Below, piece after piece: positions 9,615 to 17,773 of a DNA stretch of 46,178 bases. The stretch is from Candidatus Poribacteria bacterium (GTDB lineage: Bacteria; Poribacteria; WGA-4E; WGA-3G), in assembly GCA_022820835.1 (NCBI GenBank), contig JAJEET010000120.1, forward strand, positions 1 through 46,178, read 5' to 3'. The stretch's first letter is position 1, and each line of letters begins with the position of its first letter. Made by a program: the position numbers and the translations under genes. The notes under the pieces are model-generated. The model saw nothing but the letters and a program-made list of their open reading frames with translations. It was not told the DNA's origin and did no database searches.

Positions 9615-10214
9615 ATGAACGCACAAGAATTTGGTGCACTACCTGCCGATGGAAATCCCGATGCCCTACTCTCGCGAGAAGGACTCCCGCTTAAACCGAT
9701 CAAGATGACATTGGAGGAGTTCCTCAAAAGCGATTTAGAGGGGTATGAATACGTTAAAGGAGAATTAGTGCCGATGCCACCTACATCAGGCGAACATGGT
9801 AGGATTAGTGTGAATCTTATTCTGCCGTTAGGTATGTACGTTCGTGAGAATCGGTTAGGCGATATCTACGTGTCAGAAACAGGTTTTAGAGTCGACGAAC
9901 GCGTGTTAGTACCAGATATTGCTTTCCTCTCAATAGATCACATTCCTGCTGATCTGAGTAAAGTTTTCTCTATTCCACCAGACCTCGCTGTTGAGGTGGT
10001 TTCTCCAACGGATACCTTACTCCGAATTGAGGAGAAAGCATTTGCCTATCTGGAAGCGGGCACACAACTCGTATGGGTGCTTGAACCGAGATCCAAAACG
10101 GTAACAGTCTATCGTTCAGAGACAGACATCACACTCCTCACGCGGAACGACACCCTCACTGGTGAGAATGTTATTGAGGGATTCTCCTGTCAGGTGGCGG
10201 AACTTTTTGAGTAG
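9615..10214 (+). CDS. Uma2-family (DUF820) PD-(D/E)XK-like protein
   Basis: The 199-aa protein has the Uma2/DUF820 layout: MTLEEFLKSDLEGYEYVKGELVPMPP at about residues 34-60, then HGRISVNLILPL, GDIYVSETGFRVDERVLVPDIAFLS, PDLAVEVVSPTD and KAFAYLEAGTQLVWVLEP. The D(9-30 residues)EVxSP core corresponds to the restriction-endonuclease-like active site (VPDIAF ... AVEVVSP). Such genes are abundant in cyanobacteria and Poribacteria-like genomes and their cellular role is unsettled. A GAGGTGAAATC site precedes the ATG. No transposase or toxin partner is adjacent. Confidence 0.85.
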   Translation: MNAQEFGALPADGNPDALLSREGLPLKPIKMTLEEFLKSDLEGYEYVKGELVPMPPTSGEHGRISVNLILPLGMYVRENRLGDIYVSETGFRVDERVLVPDIAFLSIDHIPADLSKVFSIPPDLAVEVVSPTDTLLRIEEKAFAYLEAGTQLVWVLEPRSKTVTVYRSETDITLLTRNDTLTGENVIEGFSCQVAELFE

Positions 10215-10290
10215 CCTTAGTCGTGTAACGCGTCCATACCAGTGTATCGAAACCGAAGTTGAGACAACCCCTTATTCTGGGAGGTTGCTA

Positions 10291-10593
10291 ATGAAATGGA
10301 TGAGAAACCGAGAATTACCATCATGGGCTTATCTTTTAGGAGGTTTGTTGCTTGCGACTGGATGCTGGATAAACGTTCTCACTAAAAATCTTTTACTCGG
10401 TACATTGCTGATGTGTATTGGTTCTTGGTTGATGCGTTGGTGGTTTGAAGTGCCAACAGATCACCCAAGATTTCAGAAAATATCAGAACGAAAATTTCGC
10501 TTTTTGCGAAACATGGCATTAACGTGCAGTTGGGGAATGCTTATCCTAACAGCTGCCGCTGTTTGTCTTTCCGTTGTCGGCGTGATACCGTAG
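10291..10593 (+). CDS. Small membrane protein, unknown
   Basis: From the ATG at 10291 this is a 100-aa protein. GGGAGG lies six bases upstream, so this start is chosen over the longer reading from 10162 that overlaps the Uma2 gene. It shows three hydrophobic segments, about residues 8-28 (WAYLLGGLLLATGCW), 32-50 (LLLGTLLMCIGSW) and 73-98 (MALTCSWGMLILTAAAVCL), with a charged HPRFQKISERKF stretch between the second and third. No family is recognised. The good ribosome site and membrane topology support a real gene. It follows the Uma2 gene by 76 nt. Confidence 0.6.
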   Translation: MKWMRNRELPSWAYLLGGLLLATGCWINVLTKNLLLGTLLMCIGSWLMRWWFEVPTDHPRFQKISERKFRFLRNMALTCSWGMLILTAAAVCLSVVGVIP

Positions 10594-10717
10594 TAAAAAG
10601 AGACGTCCTAAGGACGATCCCTCCGTTTCGATCATTCAAATCGCGAATCGGGATTGAAAATTAATTCAAAAATCAGATTGCCAATCTGGTAACCTGAAAT
10701 AGAGGATTGAAAATACA

Positions 10718-11161
10718 ATGTTAATCGCAGACGTAAACGAAATTGAAGGGCGCACCTATCCTGCCCGTAGACGCACCAAAAACCTTGTCGGCGGCGCATC
10801 CCCGATCCAGATAGACGAATTCTGCATTGGGTTCGTCGTCTTAGAACCCAACGGCGGACAAGTGCCGTGGCATAACCACGAACAAGAAGAGATCTACTTT
10901 ATCGTCGAAGGCGAAGGCGAGATGTGTCTCGGTGAAGAACGCCAAACCCTCTCCGCAGGTCAGACCGTCTTTATCCCGTCTTGGGTCTTCCATCAGTTGA
11001 CGAACACGGGCGACACACCGATGCAGATGGTCTACTGCTACGGACCCGCAGGCGATGTCGCACACTGGAAACAGGAACTCGCCGGTACGCTCCCGAAAGC
11101 CGGTGTCGAAGCACCACCACTCCCAGAAGGCGCAGCCCCCCAATGTACTGACAAAGCTTAG
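10718..11161 (+). CDS. Single-domain cupin protein
   Basis: The 147-aa protein carries the two cupin motifs: WHNHEQEEIYFIVEGEGEM (metal ligands His-His-Glu) and a second block PSWVFHQLTNTGDTPMQMVY with the last His. The fold is a small beta-barrel that usually binds a divalent metal and a small carboxylate or sugar ligand. Specific function cannot be told from sequence. The final 25 residues are Pro/Ala-rich. Upstream (10604-10616) is a short CGTCCT/AGGACG palindrome and then CAGATT/AATCTG at 10673-10687, typical of the repeat-rich gaps here. It precedes the antidote-type gene by 35 nt. Confidence 0.8.
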   Translation: MLIADVNEIEGRTYPARRRTKNLVGGASPIQIDEFCIGFVVLEPNGGQVPWHNHEQEEIYFIVEGEGEMCLGEERQTLSAGQTVFIPSWVFHQLTNTGDTPMQMVYCYGPAGDVAHWKQELAGTLPKAGVEAPPLPEGAAPQCTDKA

Positions 11162-11196
11162 ATATATCCACCTGTTTTCGCGTGGACGAGGCACCC

Positions 11197-11598
11197 ATGA
11201 GAAAAATGAGAACGTACCGCGAGTACCTTATTGAGATATTCGCCGATCGCGATGAAGCGATTGGGCACCTCCAAGTGGCTCTTGAAGATTACCAAACTCA
11301 CGGGGATACAGACATATTTCTATTCTTGCTTGAAACCGTCGTAGAAGCCCAAGGCGGGATTGCTGAACTGGCAAAGCAAACCGATACCAAGCCACACGTT
11401 CTTTCGGACGCGCTCACCAGTAACGATGTACCGCTGATTGACAGACTCGGAACGGTTCTTAAAGCACTCGGATATCGGCTTTCAATCGAACCGTTAGAAG
11501 TGGAAAGCCTCAATCTTGAAGCTGCTACCAGGGATGGACACGCTGCAACAGCACCTCTGTCAGAAAACCGAGGCACACCACAACAAGCAGGTAAATAA
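11197..11598 (+). CDS. Orphan addiction-module antidote-type HTH protein
   Basis: The 133-aa protein (ATG 11197, GAGG five bases upstream) follows the layout of the small HTH antidote proteins related to HI1420. TYREYLIEIFADRDEAIGHL is an N-terminal helix block. FLFLLETVVEAQGGIAELAK, then KPHVLSDALTSNDVPLIDRLGTVLKALGYRLSIEP, form the HTH domain. In toxin-antitoxin modules such proteins sit beside a RelE/HigB-like toxin of about 100 aa. None is found within 2 kb on either strand, so this looks like a solitary regulator or remnant. The C-terminal 30 residues are low complexity. It ends 10 nt before the Gfo/Idh gene and may share its transcript. The family call is from memory of the pattern. Confidence 0.65.
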   Translation: MRKMRTYREYLIEIFADRDEAIGHLQVALEDYQTHGDTDIFLFLLETVVEAQGGIAELAKQTDTKPHVLSDALTSNDVPLIDRLGTVLKALGYRLSIEPLEVESLNLEAATRDGHAATAPLSENRGTPQQAGK

Positions 11599-11608
11599 TA
11601 GGAGACAG

Positions 11609-12778
11609 ATGACCAATCAAACCGAAAAAACACATCGCATCGGTATCATTATGAACGGTGTTACCGGCAGGATGGGAACTAACCAACACCTCATCCGTTC
11701 AATCTTGGCAATCGCAGAAGAAGGTGGCATCCCTATCGGCGACGGCGAAGTTATTATGCCCGACCCGTACCTCGTCGGACGGAACCCCGCGAAACTCGAG
11801 AAACTCTCCGAAACCACCGGCGTTCAGAAATGGACCACAGACCTCGACACTGCCCTTGCCGACGATGACTATAGCGTCTATTTCGACGCACAAGTTACCT
11901 CACGCCGTGTCGCTGCCGTTGAAACCGCAATCGCCGCCGGAAAACACATCTATTGTGAAAAACCGACCGCTACGACAACCCAGGACGCATATCGCCTCTA
12001 CGAAAAAGCCGCAAAAGCAGGACTCAAAAACGGTGTCGTTCAAGATAAACTCTGGCTCCCCGGCATTCAGAAACTCAAACGTCTGATAGATGCTGACTTC
12101 TTCGGAAAGATTATCGCTGTCCGTGGTGAATTTGGCTATTGGGTCTTCCAAGGCGACGCGATCCCCACCCAACGTCCGTCCTGGAACTACCGAACTGAAG
12201 ACGGTGGCGGCATTATCCTCGATATGTTTAGTCACTGGCGATATGTCATAGACAACCTCTTCGGTGCCGTCAAAAGCGTCTCTTGTATCGCTGCGACGCA
12301 TCTCCCACAACGGTGGGATGAAGAAAACAAACCGTACGCCTGTACAGCGGAAGACGCTGCTTATGCCACATTTGAACTCGAGAACGGCATCATCGCACAC
12401 TTCAACTCGTCTTGGGCAGTCAGAGTCCGACGTGATGACCTACTAACGATACAGGTAGACGGTTTGAACGGCTCTGCCGTTGTCGGTCTGCGGGATTGTT
12501 GGATTCAACCCCTCTCAGGCACACCCCGTCCGGTCTGGAACCCGGACATCGAACAACCCATCAAATTCTTTGACGGATGGCTCAAGGTCCCGGAACAGGA
12601 GACTTACGAGAACGCATTCAGAGCACAGTGGGAGTTATTCCTCCGCCACGTCGTCGCCGATGAACCGTTCCCGTGGACGCTTCTTGCAGGTGCAAAAGGT
12701 GTACAGTTGGCAGATAAAGGCATGGAATCGTGGCAGACCCGCAAGTGGATAGAGTTACCAGAGTTAGCAGCACTGTAA
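11609..12778 (+). CDS. Gfo/Idh/MocA-family NAD(P)-dependent oxidoreductase
   Basis: The 389-aa protein (ATG 11609 with GGAG four bases upstream) has an N-terminal Rossmann fold beginning IGIIMNGVTGRMGTNQHLI. The active-site strand GKHIYCEKPTATT (catalytic EKP lysine) and the C-terminal alpha/beta substrate domain with WNYRTEDGGGIILDMFSHWRYV follow. Members oxidise or reduce sugars, inositols or related polyols; the substrate here cannot be assigned. The glycine motif (GVTGRMG) is unusual for the family and reminiscent of dihydrodipicolinate-reductase-type entries. Family members of this kind are greatly expanded in Poribacteria. A longer reading from 11516 overlaps the previous gene and has no ribosome site. 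Confidence 0.88.
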   Translation: MTNQTEKTHRIGIIMNGVTGRMGTNQHLIRSILAIAEEGGIPIGDGEVIMPDPYLVGRNPAKLEKLSETTGVQKWTTDLDTALADDDYSVYFDAQVTSRRVAAVETAIAAGKHIYCEKPTATTTQDAYRLYEKAAKAGLKNGVVQDKLWLPGIQKLKRLIDADFFGKIIAVRGEFGYWVFQGDAIPTQRPSWNYRTEDGGGIILDMFSHWRYVIDNLFGAVKSVSCIAATHLPQRWDEENKPYACTAEDAAYATFELENGIIAHFNSSWAVRVRRDDLLTIQVDGLNGSAVVGLRDCWIQPLSGTPRPVWNPDIEQPIKFFDGWLKVPEQETYENAFRAQWELFLRHVVADEPFPWTLLAGAKGVQLADKGMESWQTRKWIELPELAAL

Positions 12779-13651
12779 TCCAAACTCAGGAAGTGCAATT
12801 TCCCAAACGCTTCAGTCCGCAGTTCCGGTAGGGTTTTTGCTTGGGTGTTTCTTCACAGTTTCCCCACCGCGCCGGATTTTATTTTTACCTATTTTCCTTC
12901 CATATAGACGGGATTTGTACCCCCGCCATATCATCAAATTGTTCTCTCATATTGCAGGCGGGGTTTGTACCCCCGCCTTCTATAAGTGTCCCGTTAATTG
13001 TCCAACAACAAACCTACCCTTGCAGGGTTTTACTGGGGTACTTCTTCAGGATTTCAAACCCCGCCGCAACTGACAACTACCTTATCACAGTCATCACAGA
13101 AATCACGTCAATCACAGTTCAGATTCCAGCAGCAATGGCGGATCGATGGGTTTTTAGTGTTTATCATTCACAGGTGTTGATGTTTAAGATATGCTGTGTT
13201 AGAAGTCTGAGAAAATCCAAATTAAAACAACCCGCGGAAGGATTTTGTAGGATTTAACAGCATTTTGAAAGAATTTACGCGTTTTCATCTTGGGTTATTT
13301 CTAAAATTATGCTAACATTACCGCGTAACGCTGCTATCAATCAACAAACGATAATACATCTAACTGTGCCTTTATAAGGTTTCATCAACTTGTCATACTG
13401 TGCGATAATCTGACACCGTTTCTGAATAACCCCTTCTCAGGAACGAAAACTGGTTTGTACTCGCCAAATGCGATGTGCATTATTGCGTCTCTTATATTCA
13501 GAAATCCCCTATAAATTTCAAAGTCTCATAAATGCGAATTTATTTTTCAGATTTGGTATCAATATTCGGTACTTAGTTGTGCTTGATTAGAGATATTATC
13601 ACGGGAATCACACAAATCAAAAAAATCACAGTTCAGCGGAGGCAACGCGTC
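12779..13651 (+). repeat. 873-nt intergenic region rich in several repeat families
   Basis: I see no credible gene here. It contains a 24-nt unit (12831-12854, starting GGGTTTTTGCTTGGG) that recurs exactly at 29802-29825 and in degraded form near 13022-13048. It also has two REP-like palindromes (12906-12927 and 12956-12978) plus a half copy near 13051-13065. A run of ATCACAG-type iterations at 13085-13128 reappears at 13599-13637, just before the next gene. Short open frames across 12837-13257 are made of these repeats and are judged spurious. The stretch from about 13260 to 13590 is AT-rich and may hold a promoter, but no consensus is convincing. Confidence 0.75.
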
Positions 13652-16096
13652 ATGATAAGAAAATGCTATCTCCTTTTCGTTTCCATGTTAACACTCGCCG
13701 CGTTCATAACACACGGCACGGCACAGAACACCACCGATAACGAAATCGAAACGTCTGACTATTTCGACCATGTTACGCTGTTTTCGGGTGGCAGGATCAC
13801 GCGCTTCACACAGATGCCGATTCGGGTGCATATCTCACCGACCCTCAGACCCCTCCCGTATCTAAAAGCGATACGCTACGCGATGGACACATGGGAATCT
13901 GCCACCGGTGGCAAAATCCGATTTCAAGAGACCGAAACCCCGGAACAGGCAGACATCCGCGTTAACCCAATCTACAGCGGTCGTTTAGCGTTCTTAGATA
14001 CACGACTCGGCAGTGCGAAATTAGCACGGTTTTCACAAGGCACGAATGCCCAAAGTAACAACACGGGTCAACGTTCAAGCACGGCAATCGACTTCACTGT
14101 AGAGGTTGTCCTTGTCTTAGAGGGGGACGGCACCATCGGCGAACTCTCAGAAGAAGAGATGCGGACGGTCTGCCTCCACGAACTCGGACACGCCATCGGG
14201 TTATGGGGACACAGTCCGCACACAGATGATGTCTGTCACGCGATGGCGACCTCCCAATATCCAACACAGCGCGATATCAATACACTGTTGAAGATTTACA
14301 ATACACCCCTCCACACTTCGCAGCACGACATCGCCATCGACCTCTTGAAAAAAGAGACCCAAGAGAATCCGAGGCTCCCGCGTCCGCACTACCTCCTCGG
14401 CGCAGTCTATTTCGATAAAGGCGATATGGCATCGGCGATTGCCAGTTTTCAGAGCTGCCTCAAGGTCGACCCTAATTATGAGCCAGCGAAGGAGAAGCTG
14501 ATTCAGTCTTACCAAAGAACAGGGCAGTCGAGCCAAGCGACCCGTCTCGTTGAACAGCGCGTGAAAAACCAGCAGGAACACCGTTCCCTTCGCGACAGTG
14601 CTGAATCGTATAACCGCCTCGGCGCGCTCCATTACCAACAAGGCGATATGGACAAAGCGATAGAGGCATTCGAGAACGCTCTGAAACGCTCACCGCACCA
14701 CAAAACAGCGAAACAGAACCTCAACCAACTCTACCGTCAAAAAGCGTTCAACGCCTTGAAACGCCGCGCCTTTGACGAAGGTACCGCATATTTTCAGAAA
14801 GCCATCCGTCTTGATCCGATGAACGCTACGACATACCGCGTTATAGGAGACGGATACGCGCTCGCCTCCGAGTTTTCCAAAGCAATTACACACTACCAAA
14901 AGGCACTCGAACTCGCACCCGACGATGTAGAGACGCGAAAGAACCTTGTCATCAGTTATACGAACCACGGCGTGACACTCAGAAATAACGGAGAATGGGA
15001 CGCAGCGATTCGCGCCTACCGGGACGCTTTGGCACTACAACCAACCTATCAACTCGCCAGAACGAACCTGCACGATGCCCTCTGGCAAAAAGCTAACAAC
15101 CTTCGGCAAGCCGGACGTTCCGCCGAGGCAATTGCGACCTATCTCGAATTGCAGAAACTGCATCCAGACGGTACGGATATCGCCAGCCTACTTGGCGAGT
15201 TATATCTCAAAGTAAAAGACTATCCAGCAGCAATCGCCGCATTTCATAAGGTTCATACCGCACAACCCACCAACGAACAGGCACAGCGTAACCTCCGTGC
15301 CGCGTATCAACAGCATGCACAGACACTGAGAAATCAGAAAAATTATAGTGCCTCAGCGACGCAGCTTCAGAAGGCAGTAGACCTCTTTCCGAGCGACATC
15401 AATCTCCGTTTGAGCCTATCGCAAGCGTATCAACACCTCGGCAAATACGAGCAAGCGAAAAACGAATTGGAACAGGTCTTAGCGCAGGAGCCAAACAATA
15501 AGAACGCAAAGACAGAACTTGTGAACATTCAGATCCGACGCGGAAATGCTCTGATGAACCGCAAGAAATACGCCGAAGCAGCAGCCGTCTTTGAATCGAT
15601 TCCGGCATCCGAAAAGACTTTGGATATGCACAACACGATCGGCTATCTCTATCTGATGCAGGGTGAACACCTCAAAGCGTTAGCAACTTTTGAGACCGTC
15701 CTCTCGAAACAATCGAAGAATGCTGTCGCCTATCAAAATTTGCTTTCACTTGAATCGCAACTTGATGTGATACTCAGTAAAGCGAGAGAGGCAGCCGCAC
15801 CGGTCCCCGCCACTGCTGAAGGAGCTTCGGACCCAGATACAGCACCAGACACCCCGGATCCAACTGCGGAGAAGTTATCGCGTGTGCAGTGTGTCCTCGC
15901 ACGCTGCTTAATGAACCGCAAGCAGTCAAAAGAAGCGATAGAGAAATACGAACAGGCGTTAGATGCGAAACCCTACACGCCAGAATTACGAACTGTGCTG
16001 ATAGACACCGGCAAGCAGCTCGCCAAACGGTTCCAACAACAAAACGACACCGAGCGTCACGACACAATCACGCGCTGGATAACAGAATTGAATTGA
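13652..16096 (+). CDS. Secreted metzincin-like protease domain fused to TPR repeats
   Basis: The 814-aa protein starts at ATG 13652 (GCGGAGG nine bases upstream) with a signal peptide MIRKCYLLFVSMLTLAAFITHGTAQ. The first ~220 residues resemble a matrixin-type zinc protease. PIRVHISPTLRP and ADIRVNPIYSGR are followed by the motif HELGHAIGLWGHSPHTDDVCHAM, an HExxHxxG zinc site with a later His and a Met turn. From about residue 225 to the end it is a long array of tetratricopeptide repeats (for example YNRLGALHYQQGDMDKAIEAF and NTIGYLYLMQGEHLKALATF), with a Pro/Ala-rich break near residue 720. It probably acts outside the cytoplasmic membrane; the TPR array would bind partners or substrates. 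The third zinc ligand is spaced one residue further than the classic HExxHxxGxxH. Confidence 0.85.
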   Translation: MIRKCYLLFVSMLTLAAFITHGTAQNTTDNEIETSDYFDHVTLFSGGRITRFTQMPIRVHISPTLRPLPYLKAIRYAMDTWESATGGKIRFQETETPEQADIRVNPIYSGRLAFLDTRLGSAKLARFSQGTNAQSNNTGQRSSTAIDFTVEVVLVLEGDGTIGELSEEEMRTVCLHELGHAIGLWGHSPHTDDVCHAMATSQYPTQRDINTLLKIYNTPLHTSQHDIAIDLLKKETQENPRLPRPHYLLGAVYFDKGDMASAIASFQSCLKVDPNYEPAKEKLIQSYQRTGQSSQATRLVEQRVKNQQEHRSLRDSAESYNRLGALHYQQGDMDKAIEAFENALKRSPHHKTAKQNLNQLYRQKAFNALKRRAFDEGTAYFQKAIRLDPMNATTYRVIGDGYALASEFSKAITHYQKALELAPDDVETRKNLVISYTNHGVTLRNNGEWDAAIRAYRDALALQPTYQLARTNLHDALWQKANNLRQAGRSAEAIATYLELQKLHPDGTDIASLLGELYLKVKDYPAAIAAFHKVHTAQPTNEQAQRNLRAAYQQHAQTLRNQKNYSASATQLQKAVDLFPSDINLRLSLSQAYQHLGKYEQAKNELEQVLAQEPNNKNAKTELVNIQIRRGNALMNRKKYAEAAAVFESIPASEKTLDMHNTIGYLYLMQGEHLKALATFETVLSKQSKNAVAYQNLLSLESQLDVILSKAREAAAPVPATAEGASDPDTAPDTPDPTAEKLSRVQCVLARCLMNRKQSKEAIEKYEQALDAKPYTPELRTVLIDTGKQLAKRFQQQNDTERHDTITRWITELN

Positions 16097-16170
16097 AAGC
16101 CGATGGCTGATGGCTGAGGCTAATGGCTGATAGTCAATCCGCTGAAAACTACCCAAGACAGGAGATACCA

Positions 16171-16893
16171 ATGAATTTTTTTAAGAAATCAATCCAAACA
16201 GGTTTGGTGATTCTATTAATCTTCCAAGCCGTTATCCTCATCGGATGTGCACAATATGAAGAACTCACCAACGACCCGCCTGAAATAACCACGTTCACTG
16301 TTCCAAATGAAGTTGAATACGGTGAAACCGTCGAGTTTAGAGCCAGAGTCTTTGATCCAGAAGACGATCCGTTGAGGTATGCGTGGGAGGTCTCCGATGG
16401 TGCTTTGGCGGGTGAAGCCGGACCCCAAGTCCAATGGACTGCCCCGGAACTGCCACCGGAGGAAGTCGTCCCACCGAAAACCGTAACCGTCTATCTCTAC
16501 GTACGCGATGGAGGCGAGGAAGATGTCCACAAAATGGCAACGATTACTGTTTACTCTAAATCCTATAAAATCGCCCAATTCTTCACCAGCACCTATACCC
16601 TCATCTCCAAGCAGGTCCACGGCGAACCCGTCGAAGAGACGAGTACCCTACGGCTCACACCGACGACATTCACACAAGAGATCCAGTCAAATCCGGAAGC
16701 GGAGGTCCAAGCACCGACGCAGTTCATCACCGGTACGTATAGATTTATTGAACCGTTTGATGAAAGCAGCGGAACGATTCACTGGTTTCCAACGGGCAGC
16801 TTGAATCCTGAGATTAGCACATACACATGGGACGGTAGACTCTTCGTCATCTTCTACCCCGAGGCTGCCACCAGTTATATCTATGAAAAGTAG
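16171..16893 (+). CDS. Lipoprotein with PKD/Ig-like domain
   Basis: The 240-aa protein starts at ATG 16171 (AGGAG upstream). A hydrophobic signal ends in lipobox LIGC with Cys26 as the lipidated residue. Residues ~35-135 look like a PKD or Ig-like beta-sandwich: PPEITTFTVPNEVEYGETVEFRARVFDPEDDPLRYAWEV, WTAP, then VTVYLYVRDGGEEDVHKMATITV. The C-terminal ~100 residues (FFTSTYTLISKQVHGEPVEETSTLRLTP ... GTIHWFPTG) are a second beta-rich module without a recognised name. It is likely a surface or periplasmic binding protein. It lies 74 nt after the TPR gene, behind GATGGCTGA-type repeats. Confidence 0.75.
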   Translation: MNFFKKSIQTGLVILLIFQAVILIGCAQYEELTNDPPEITTFTVPNEVEYGETVEFRARVFDPEDDPLRYAWEVSDGALAGEAGPQVQWTAPELPPEEVVPPKTVTVYLYVRDGGEEDVHKMATITVYSKSYKIAQFFTSTYTLISKQVHGEPVEETSTLRLTPTTFTQEIQSNPEAEVQAPTQFITGTYRFIEPFDESSGTIHWFPTGSLNPEISTYTWDGRLFVIFYPEAATSYIYEK

Positions 16894-16910
16894 AAATTAT
16901 TTCATAGATA
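16878..16910. other. AT-rich hairpin spanning the lipoprotein stop codon
   Basis: An 11-bp perfect inverted repeat (TATCTATGAAA at 16878-16888, TTTCATAGATA at 16900-16910) encloses the TAG stop in an 11-nt loop. It lacks GC pairs and a T-tract, so termination activity is uncertain. It could be a 3'-end stabilising structure. Confidence 0.45.
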
Positions 16911-16959
16911 CCCATAGGTGTCAATTTACAAATAATTCTAATATCTACCACAACAACCA

Positions 16960-17145
16960 TTGCAGCCCCGTAGGATGACATCTCTAAAGGAGATAGAAGA
17001 CTATGAAAATGAAAACAAGATTTTTTTATGGGACGTAGCGACTGGCACGCTGAAAGCCGAAGCTGACCTTCCACACTTGCATCCCACTGCAAACTATGAT
17101 ATAATACCAATTACAGCAGAATTGAATGTCTCCGCAAAACACTAA
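16960..17145 (+). pseudogene. Possible remnant of a WD40-repeat gene
   Basis: A short frame holds KIFLWDVATGTLKAEADLPH, which matches the end of a WD40 blade (xxLWDxxTG) but has no neighbouring blades. It is preceded by AAAGGAGATAGAAGACTATG, which looks like a real ribosome site and start (ATG 17002) in another frame. That frame closes after 11 codons, MKMKTRFFYGT. A T7 run (17021-17027) lies where the frames part. I read it as the debris of a secreted WD40 gene. It could instead be chance similarity. Confidence 0.3.
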
Positions 17146-17156
17146 GGAGCCTCCGC

Positions 17157-17642
17157 ATGAACACGTTCCGCAAAACGTGTGCTTTACTGATCATCGGTTT
17201 CGTCGCAACCTACACCATCGGCTGCGGCGATGTTACCACACAACTGGAACCCGAAGATCCTGAAGTCATTGATGAAACAATTACCGCCGATGAAGATAAA
17301 GCACCAATCCAGACCGACGGGAGACCCATCACAGTCACAGATGAAACCTTTGACACCGTTGTGTTGGAAGCCGAAATGCCTGTCGTCGTCGAACTGCGAG
17401 CGGAATGGTGAGGCTTCTGTCGGGCAATGAGACCCACTGTTGATGCAGTTGCATTAGAATACCGCGATAGCTTCATCGTTGCAAGACTGGATATCGACGC
17501 AAACCGTGAAACCAACAAAAAATACGGCGGAAATGGAATCCCAGCGTATATCGTATTCCGAAGCGGCGAAGTCATCGGACGCGTTTTGGGAGCGATGCCC
17601 AAACGGGTATTTGAACAACAAATCCTTGATATATTGGAATAG
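17157..17642 (+). CDS. Thioredoxin-fold lipoprotein with in-frame TGA (probable selenocysteine, WUGFC)
   Basis: Two adjacent frames join in phase across the TGA at 17409-17411. Reading it as an amino acid gives 161 aa. A signal peptide ends in lipobox TIGC (Cys23), followed by an acidic linker and a thioredoxin domain: TVVLEAEMPVVVELRAEW, then TGA, GFC, RAMRPTVDAVALEYRDSFIVARLDIDAN. GIPAYIVFRSG carries the cis-proline and VLGAMPKRVFEQQI ends the domain. The TGA falls exactly on the first cysteine of the CxxC redox motif (WCGFC expected), Sec85 with resolving Cys88. Thioredoxin-like selenoproteins of this type are known in other bacteria. TGA is a normal stop in neighbouring genes, so general recoding is unlikely. 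Start ATG 17157 has AAGGAG upstream. The alternative is a nonsense mutation in a pseudogene, but the downstream half is undamaged. Confidence 0.75.
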
Positions 17643-17773
17643 CAATCAGCCATCGGCTGCCAGCAATTAGCAATCAGTAAAAGAGGTTTTTGACAACCCT
17701 CGGGAACACATCAGCAAAATACACTTCTTTGCTGATGGCTGACGGCTGAAAGCCGATAGCCAATAAAAAAACC
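17643..17773. repeat. GGCTGA-type iterated repeat before rtcB
   Basis: This gap carries AATCAGCCATCGGCTGCCAGC near its left end and GATGGCTGACGGCTGAAAGCC near 17733-17753. The latter can fold with the following GATAGCC into an imperfect hairpin. The same vocabulary occurs at about 16098-16140, 19247-19282 and 34858-34945. The repeat extends to within about 12 nt of the rtcB start, leaving no clear Shine-Dalgarno. Confidence 0.6.

Noticed and set aside
10162..10290. N-terminal extension of the small membrane protein
   Set aside because: It overlaps the Uma2 gene in another frame, while the ATG at 10291 has a strong ribosome site and starts before the first membrane segment.
12837..13257. Overlapping short open frames after the first Gfo/Idh gene
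   Set aside because: They are composed of repeat units found elsewhere in intergenic DNA, have no ribosome site and show no family similarity.
17409..17411. Genome-wide recoding of TGA as an explanation for the thioredoxin gene
   Set aside because: TGA serves as a normal stop in several intact genes of the window (hemC, the ECF gene, paralogue 4), so only local recoding is plausible.
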